A stretch of 64,000 nt of DNA. It comes from Pithys albifrons albifrons (Eukaryota > Chordata > Aves > Passeriformes > Thamnophilidae). The stretch lies in contig NC_092467.1 of assembly GCF_047495875.1 (NCBI RefSeq), forward strand, positions 29,853,066 to 29,917,065, read 5' to 3'. The notes beneath the pieces were generated by a model, which had not been told where the DNA came from, did no database searches, and saw only the letters and a list, made by a program, of their open reading frames with translations. This document shows positions 57,801 through 64,000 of this stretch, in pieces. The first letter of the stretch is position 1. Each line of letters starts with the position of its first letter. The position numbers and the translations under genes are program-made.

Positions 57801-59957
57801 GTGCAGGGTATCTGGGACCTTGGGGCTGATGTGGACCTGTTTGAATATACTTAATAAAGCAGCCAGGGCTTTAGCTATAAAGGAATATCACAACTTGGTA
57901 CATTAATTCTTGGCTTGACCTGGTCTGATGTGCAATGCCATCTCTAACCTAGTGGTTGGTCTCACTCAATTCTGCAAAATTTACTGCAAAGTTTCAGCTT
58001 GAACATTTGTAACCTACATAATGGTCATCTCTGATATGAGCTGCAGTTGGTAACACAGCTGGAAGCTTGTGTTGACTTTGCTTTCCCACAGTCCTCAGAA
58101 ATAAAGGTAAATGACACTGAATCTTTGTACAACTTGAAAAGCACTGGGCAAGTACAAGGGAAGTGTGGGAATGAGAATGGTTTTTGTCAAACTTACAGCT
58201 AGGCAGAGTAAGATGGAGTTTAGTCTTGAGTTTATAATGAAAATAAAGCTGATGCTGCCCAAAGATGGATACCTGCATTTCTGTCAGACACCTCCACCAC
58301 TGGCAGTGTAACTGGGGTCTGTTGTCTGATGCTGGAAAAGCACAGGCAGAAGATTTTGTCCATGGCCCAGGAATGGATCTGTGGCACTTTGGTAATATCT
58401 CAGACCCTGGAAGGAGAAATGAGGTGCTGCTGGGACAGATGAGGAGCTTGCACTTGTCATTGGCTTGTGCCAAAGAGTAATGTTGTCCCTTCTGAATCAA
58501 ATCATCTTGGGAGGAATTCCAGCAAGAAAGATGATCACATGAGGAACCCAAAGTGCCCTTAACACACCCTATTAATTTTCTATTTCTATGGCATAGAAGT
58601 AATGAAACTCAAGACACCACCCTATTGCCCTTCTGCCAGCCAGCAGGTAAAATACAGATTTTCTGTTGGCTCTTTTCTCACCACAGCCCCCTGGTGTTTA
58701 TGCTGCTGTTTCTTCTGGCTGACCCCAAAACACAGTCCCAAATCATCAGAGCTGTAATTCTTTAATCTGGTGCATCAGTCCCTTGGAAAGCCCCACTTGG
58801 CACAGCTTCTGCTAGTGCTGGGCCAGGCACTTCCAAGTTTTGGGAAGGGCCTACAGCTATTTCGGCTCTTAATTAGCAAGGTGGCAATGGGGGGGGTCAG
58901 CACCTCGTCTTACAGGTGCAGGGGGGTTCAGTATCACCCATGACCCTTCCAGGGACGAGCAACACCCCCCAGTGGGAGAAGTTGAGCAGCAGAAGGGCTG
59001 GCACACATCCTGATCAAGACAAACTCCAGAAATAGTATTTTTTCACAAGGAGAAACCAAAATAGATCCTCAGTTGGATCCAGACCTGCCTACGACAGCTC
59101 AGTCAAAACCAAAGCAGGTTTTAACTGAAATTTCCAGCTATTTTAATAGTTGTCTCCTCCCCATATAGTTGTTCTTCACATTTTCTATACATGGGCACAA
59201 AAAGCAACACCAGACACTCTCCTTTCCCTTTTCTCTCCTTTGACCTTTCCTCTGGATCCACTGACTTCTCACCAACCCTTTTCCAGCCAAGGAGAATGTA
59301 AGCAGCACACAGCTCTTGCTGAAAGTGGTTTTACTTTGTCAACAGATATAAAAATAACTTTTTCTGATGATTTCTTGGAGTAGTTTAGTACCCTTTGAAT
59401 GACCTGGGCTTCTCACAGAAAGCAGAAGACCCAAGTGACCAACAGGGAGAAGAGACAAGAAGGTCTCCTGGGAGCAGCTAAAGAGAAAAGATGGAGGGCC
59501 CTAAAGGCAAACTGGATTGAGCACTGAAAACTGTGGAGAAGACAGATGTGGCCCAGAAAAAGCAGCATGACATCTGCAACCTGGAAGGGCAGCAGACATT
59601 TGAAAAGAAAGAATCTGGGAAAAGAGAGTCATAATTAGGGTTGCTGTCACTTTGTAGAAGCCAGAAAAAAGCGCCAAGGCTGCACTGGGCATGGCCACCA
59701 CAGATGCACCTGTCAGGCTGGCCCACCTCCAGTGCCATTTTCCAGCTGGATTCAGGCTGGTGACTACTCAGAGAAGCCACCTGGGAAGCACAGACCCTGC
59801 CCAAAGCTCTGGGCAGGAGCTGACATGGCACAGCAGCACGTGCTCCTCACAGCCCAAAGGCTGCCCCTGCCCCAGCACAGTGAGGGCATGGCCAGGTCTC
59901 CACCTGTAGGGTGCTCAAAGCTTGGGTGCAGATTTCAGAACAAGATACTCCACTGAC
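54897..59957. other. Long unique stretch between two SINE copies
   Basis: Mostly unique DNA. A CTCF-like core lies at 58684-58697 on the minus strand. An AT-rich end around 56380-56450 loosely resembles an L2-type tail, too weakly to call. Frames of 177 (56488-57021, plus) and 185 codons (57994-58551, minus) have no recognised domain. The strip at 57260-57520 is purine-rich. Confidence 0.45.
58684..58697 (-). promoter_or_regulatory. CTCF-like core motif
   Basis: The minus strand reads ACACCAGGGGGCTG, matching the core CCASYAGRKGGCRS at 12 of 14 positions, including the whole CACCAGGGGGC centre. It is a motif match by eye only. Confidence 0.4.
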
Positions 59958-60094
59958 CCTGAGATGAGCTCAGTTGGTTAAAACTTGGTTGTAATAATGC
60001 CAAGGTCATGGGTTCAATCCCCTGTGTGGGCCTTTGACTTAAGGTTGGACTCGATGACCCTTGTGGGTCCCTCCCAACTCAGAATAGTCTGTGG
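59958..60094 (+). mobile_element. tRNA-Ile-derived SINE (TguSINE1-like), copy 2
   Basis: Same family and orientation as the copy at 54751. The A-box region is GAGCTCAGTTGG, with the first T changed to G. GTAATAATGCCAAGGTCATG follows, then the B box GGTTCAATCCC (60011-60021). The body is GTTGGACTCGATGACCCTTG to GGTCCCTCCCAACTCAGAAT, ending in AGTCTGTGG. CpG sites of copy 1 (AACGCC, GGTCGTG) are TG here, as expected from methylation decay. The tail is a single unit. Confidence 0.88.
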
Positions 60095-60384
60095 AAATAA
60101 CTGCGCTGGCACAGGGAAGGAGCAGTTAAGGGCATGAGGCACATCTGGAGAAGAAATTAAGGACACCTCTGTGACTGAGCTGTCCCTGCTCCCTCTGCCA
60201 TTCAACTTCAGATGCAGCTTTTCCCACAAAGCATCTCCCCACCTCTGGAGCTCCTGCACCACCCTTGGCACACAGTTGGTTCTGGAGCCCTGGCAGGGCT
60301 GAGTGCCCGGGCAGGTCCCTGCTCTGCCCTGGGGCCGCCCCGCGTGTGTCTGCACTGCCAATCCCATCCCCTCGCACTGATTTG

Positions 60385-60720
60385 TCATCAGCGATCCCTG
60401 AGTGCCCCTAACGAGGTCCCATTGATTGCTCGGATGGAACAATTGACAGTGACTGAAGGTCAGCCCGACACAGCCAAGATGGAACAGCAGCAAAACCGTA
60501 CAGGTTTTCTTTCCATACATCTACTATAAATTATTTTGAAGGTGATTCATACGAGCTTACAATGAAGTCTAAGAGTATAATTGTCTTTCATTACTATGCA
60601 AATTATGCAAAAAATATCATCTAAGATCTATTGATGGTACGCTGCTTTATCTTTTTCTCCTCTGACAATTCACATCTGCAGCTTACAGAAGTCAGATTAT
60701 TATCTATACCATTATTAACT
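60385..60720. promoter_or_regulatory. Candidate enhancer with tandem POU octamers
   Basis: A unique AT-rich stretch with retained CpGs (CAGCGATCC, TAACGAGG, CTCGGATGG, CATACGAGC, GTACGCTGC). A perfect octamer ATGCAAAT (60596-60603) is followed at 9-bp spacing by ATGCAAAA (60605-60612). GATTGATTGCTC-like and ATCTATTGATGG motifs flank it. This is typical of conserved non-coding elements, but conservation is not demonstrated here. Confidence 0.35.
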
Positions 60721-61972
60721 CCATTTACTTTTCAAGGTGGTAGTTGTGGTTTTTTTCTTAGAGCAGCTATTTTGACACACAATACTTGGAAACTGCGGAA
60801 TTCAAAGCCAAAAGACAACAATTACTTCAACTTTCCTCACACACTTCCTAGGCAGTGTTTAAACTTCCCAAGTCTGATGGATAACTAATATAATTACACT
60901 AAACTTGGAAAGAAAGCAGATGGCATAAACCAGGCAAATGAGGGATGTACCAGAAATAGTTATCAGCTCAAGGAATAATGCAGTGTTGGTTTTGGAAGAT
61001 GCTTTCTGAAATAGATTCAGTCATATATTTCTTTCTACTTAAGAGCTCCAGACTAAGCATGTTCAGTATCTACTGAATCACCCAAGAAGAAATCTTGCAT
61101 TTTACAGCTGTCCTCTCAACTACAGTAATGATTATTTTAAGAAACATACAGGCATTTTAAGAATCAATACTGCAGATTACTTACCCAGCAGCAAATCACA
61201 GCGTGCCCTCTGCATAAGTCACTTCTGAAAATGAAGTTGTCACAACTGTCCATTAGAACAGACAATGCTCCACGTTAATCTTCCCTGGGGTAACATCCTT
61301 TGACCACTCACGACTGCAGACCTCAAACAATGCAATTTACTACAGACCACCCTCAGAAAAGGCTCTGGGAATAGACCAAAAATCAAAAGGAGGCACAAAA
61401 ATAAAACCTCCTCTATCCAAACTGTTCTCCCCCTCTTCAAACAAACAAAGTCTGGTAAAATGAAATTTAAATCTCATACATAAATGTTTAAAATAATATC
61501 ATTGACCCACGCACAGTTCTTTTCTGCAGGAATACACCCCATTTTGGCACCACATATTTTGAAGTGTGGCTTTTGTTAACTGAGATCAGCTGTGAGAAAT
61601 ATCACTGCGATAATGAACTTGTCTTTACTTTCTCCACGTTACCCTTCTATCTGCACTTTGAGAGCACAGCTGAGTTTGTGTCAAAAGGGAATTCTTCACA
61701 GAAGTCCCTTATTTTGATGTGTTCAGACAAGTGATTCCCATGGTTTCCACAGTCTCACTTCCAACAGAGAGCTCCCTGCCCTCAGCCCTTGGGGATTGGT
61801 GTACAAGGAGCATCCGGGGACTGGGGAACCGCTGACCCTCGATGAGCACCGAGTGAACAGTGAAATGCCTGAAGGGAAGATCCCAAAGACGAGAACAAAC
61901 AGTGAGTCACAGCCCACAGACAAGAATAAAGGTCTCTAAGAGAGGAGTCACCCACCCCAGCACAGCCAGGGC

Positions 61973-61986
61973 ACAGCAGGTGGCAC
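61973..61986 (+). promoter_or_regulatory. CTCF-like core motif
   Basis: ACAGCAGGTGGCAC matches CCASYAGRKGGCRS at 13 of 14 positions. With the minus-strand match at 58684 the pair would be divergent. It is a motif match by eye only. Confidence 0.4.
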
Positions 61987-62519
61987 TGGCTGGAGCAGCT
62001 CCACCAGCCATGGCCAACACACTGCACTCCTGACAACAGAAACACCATCAGCCTCCCACAGATACTCCCCACACAGGAAAGCACTCCAATCTTCACATAA
62101 ATTATTGCAAGCAGCTGTGGGAGATGCCCAGGACTGCTGGGTGGGTTCTGCCAAGCTCCTGCCCCCCTCCATAAACCCCTTCAGTACCATTGCACCAGGA
62201 ACTGCTTTGGGTGAGCTGCAAAACCCAGCCCAGCATTTGTGTCTTCTGCTCATCTTTCAAACACACTGGACATCTGAAGGGACAGACACATCTCAGTGCT
62301 AAATGAGCTACTGTGATTTTACCCTTCCTAAAAAGATATTTGCTTGTTTATTAAAAGAATAGTTATTGCCTTAACTGCTGGGTGTTTTTCAAAAGCTTAT
62401 CTAGTGTCCTAAGTTTTATTTCTGAGTCAAATCTGACCCAGTGAAGCAAAAAACCCTTTACTTCAATTAAAAGCTTTGCCATGATAAGGACCATTGGTTT
62501 CAATCCTGAATTATTTAAA

Positions 62520-62630
62520 GCTGAGAAATCACAGCTCAGGAGGCTTTTACAAAGCTTTTGAAAATAAAAATGGTAGATGAAACACCTTGCCCAAGGTTGT
62601 TACAGACTCTCAAAGCCACCAGTTCAAGGG
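62520..62630 (-). mobile_element. Possible ancient MIR/L2 relic
   Basis: ACCTTGCCCAAGGTTGTTAC resembles the antisense MIR/L2 block 'cttgcccaaggtcacac'. The preceding GAAATCACAGCTCAGGAGG would fit the antisense of 'cctcagtttcc'. It is too diverged to be sure. Confidence 0.3.
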
Positions 62631-63656
62631 AATGATTTTGCTACCAGCCAAGGCAGGCAAACTTTTCCTGCAAAATATCAGCCAGCACCCACAAATTTTC
62701 TTGTATTAACAGTGTTTTCAGTGGTATTTTAATGTGCTCGTGCATGGCTGTCGATTGTCTCAGCCTTGCTGGGATTGCCTGAGGGGCAGGGACTGACATC
62801 TGATACCAAGGACAATTTCTGGAGCAAGGAAGATTGGTTTTATCCCCCGAGGATCCACATTACTTCCAGGAAGGAGGTGGCTTTGCAGGCTGAGAGGGCA
62901 GCGTGCCAGTCCTGCTGGTCTGGGCCAGCCCATGGAGGGAACTTGGACATCCCCTCAGCTCCCCAGGGCTCACTCCCTGCTCAGGCATCACTCACGTGTG
63001 ATCTGCCCTGGTGCAGTGACCCCTCTGAGTCCAGGAGACTGCTGTGATATTATTTATGCTTCTTAGTCATCAAAGCTTTTTTTAATCCAGCTTAGGTGTG
63101 AGATCTTGGGGCCAGGTGAATAGTGGGGAGGGAAAAACCCACCCATGCATGGATTGTGCAGCAGGTCTTACCTCTGCAGCTCAGGCTTGGTTTGGTGGGC
63201 AGTGGGATGGAAGGAGCTCACTGGGCATCTCAGAGGTCAAGGGCTTGGCAAATCCCAGATGTGAGTGCTCTGAACAGGGCTGGCTGTGCCTCCTGCACCC
63301 CCAGCACAGCCACAGCTCCACCTGAACTCTGCTCACGTCTCCATCCACACTGAGCCTCAATTTGCCTTTTTGCCACAGGTAGAAAGTTGTCTGTCTTGTG
63401 CACACTGAGCAAGCCACAGATGCTAAAAAAAGGGACCTGATTTCAACTCCGTCCATTATGCAAATGCAATTAAGGTACATTATCTTCATTTGGTTTAAAA
63501 CCTCTAAAACACCTTGAGCAACCAGCCTAATTATACTTTTCTCATCATGTCTTAAGTTTCAAACACTCCTTGCCTTGGTGTAAAAAAAGACTAACAAACA
63601 AGCAGAAAACCTTCTCATCATATTTCTCAGATAAAGAGTAATGATCTTTTATGCTT

Positions 63657-63838
63657 GTTTTGCCCATTTATTCCAAGGAAATGCATTACAAATTGTGAAG
63701 CCAAGATAATTTTACTTATTTTGCCCATTTATTCCAAGGAAATTCATTACAAATTGTGAAGCCAAGATGATTTTACTTATTTTGCCCATTTATTCCAAGG
63801 AAAAGCTTCACAAATTGTGAAGCCAAGATCACTTTACC
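63657..63838. repeat. Tandem triplication, 61-bp unit
   Basis: Three copies of a 61-base unit (TTTTGCCCATTTATTCCAAG to GTGAAGCCAAGATAATTTTAC), starting near 63660, 63721 and 63782. Copies differ at only a few positions: AATGCATTAC, AATTCATTAC, AAAGCTTCAC. The last copy has the most changes and ends in CACTTTACC. Confidence 0.93.
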
Positions 63839-64000
63839 TACCTCTGGGATGGAATGTCACAACAGTTTAATCACACAGCAACACCACGCAACGTCTGAGG
63901 CTCAGGCACGAGGAACAATATTAACTCTAATTGGAATTACTGGGGGAATTAAGGCATGCAGAACATAATTACTCACACTGGATTTTGGCCAGTGCAAACT
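63839..64000. other. Unique DNA to window end
   Basis: Short unique stretch with no feature recognised. Confidence 0.5.

Larger units (their letters stand above)
60095..63656. other. Unique DNA with candidate regulatory elements
   Basis: Contains a candidate enhancer at 60385-60720, a CTCF-like site at 61973-61986 and a possible MIR-type relic at 62520-62630. The rest is unique and AT-rich, except GC-rich strips at 60280-60360, 61890-62220 and 62880-63340. A POU octamer lies at 63458-63465. No coding gene is supported; the 168-codon minus frame at 60014-60520 overlaps the SINE. Confidence 0.45.

Overview
The window reads as vertebrate, most likely songbird (passerine), non-coding DNA. The main reason is a set of 5'-truncated CR1 LINE copies with avian-type 3' ends (octamer-like ATTCTRTG tails). 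A second reason is two copies of a tRNA-Ile-derived SINE with a CR1-like tail that resembles the zebra-finch SINE TguSINE1. Low CpG, long AT-rich unique stretches, micro- and minisatellites and the lack of any dense gene array all exclude a prokaryotic or viral source. I found no protein-coding gene I can support. The open reading frames over about 200 codons lie in minisatellites or GC-rich unique DNA and show no recognisable domain.

Layout. 1-7.4 kb is mostly unique sequence with CR1 remnants (72-185, 4630-4984) and an old L2/MIR-type tail (about 1085-1222). 7.4-11.1 kb carries three unrelated minisatellites (48-, 35- and 64-bp units). Between them lie a homeobox-site-rich candidate conserved element (about 7.9-8.1 kb) and a strong recursive-splice-site motif (8586|8587). 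12.5-19.5 kb holds several CR1 copies, including a tail-to-tail pair at 19177/19178 and an old, diverged antisense CR1 body (about 16.1-16.7 kb). 21.46-22.33 kb is a 32-bp minisatellite of about 27 units. 24.2-25.4 kb has a tRNA-like SINE remnant and the longest CR1 fragment of the younger type. 27.6-28.5 kb has CA and TG/TGTGTC microsatellites. 29.7-31.2 kb has two CR1 pieces and a U2 snRNA 5'-end pseudogene fragment. 33.3-34.4 kb is a GC-richer unique block with splice-like signals.

From 36 kb on, repeats are sparser: a 30-bp minisatellite at 41.1 kb, a 1,080-bp array of 54 twenty-bp units at 44.3-45.4 kb, an L2-type tail at 50.1 kb, SINE copies at 54.75 and 59.96 kb, and a 61-bp triplication at 63.66 kb. 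Two further stretches (48.6-49.0 kb and 60.4-60.7 kb) have the look of developmental enhancers, with POU octamers and homeodomain cores in unique sequence.

The simplest reading is a long intron or gene desert on a bird chromosome, with regulatory elements embedded in it. The recursive-splice motif, if real, would place the left part inside a long plus-strand intron. All family calls are from memory of consensus sequences; no database search was possible.
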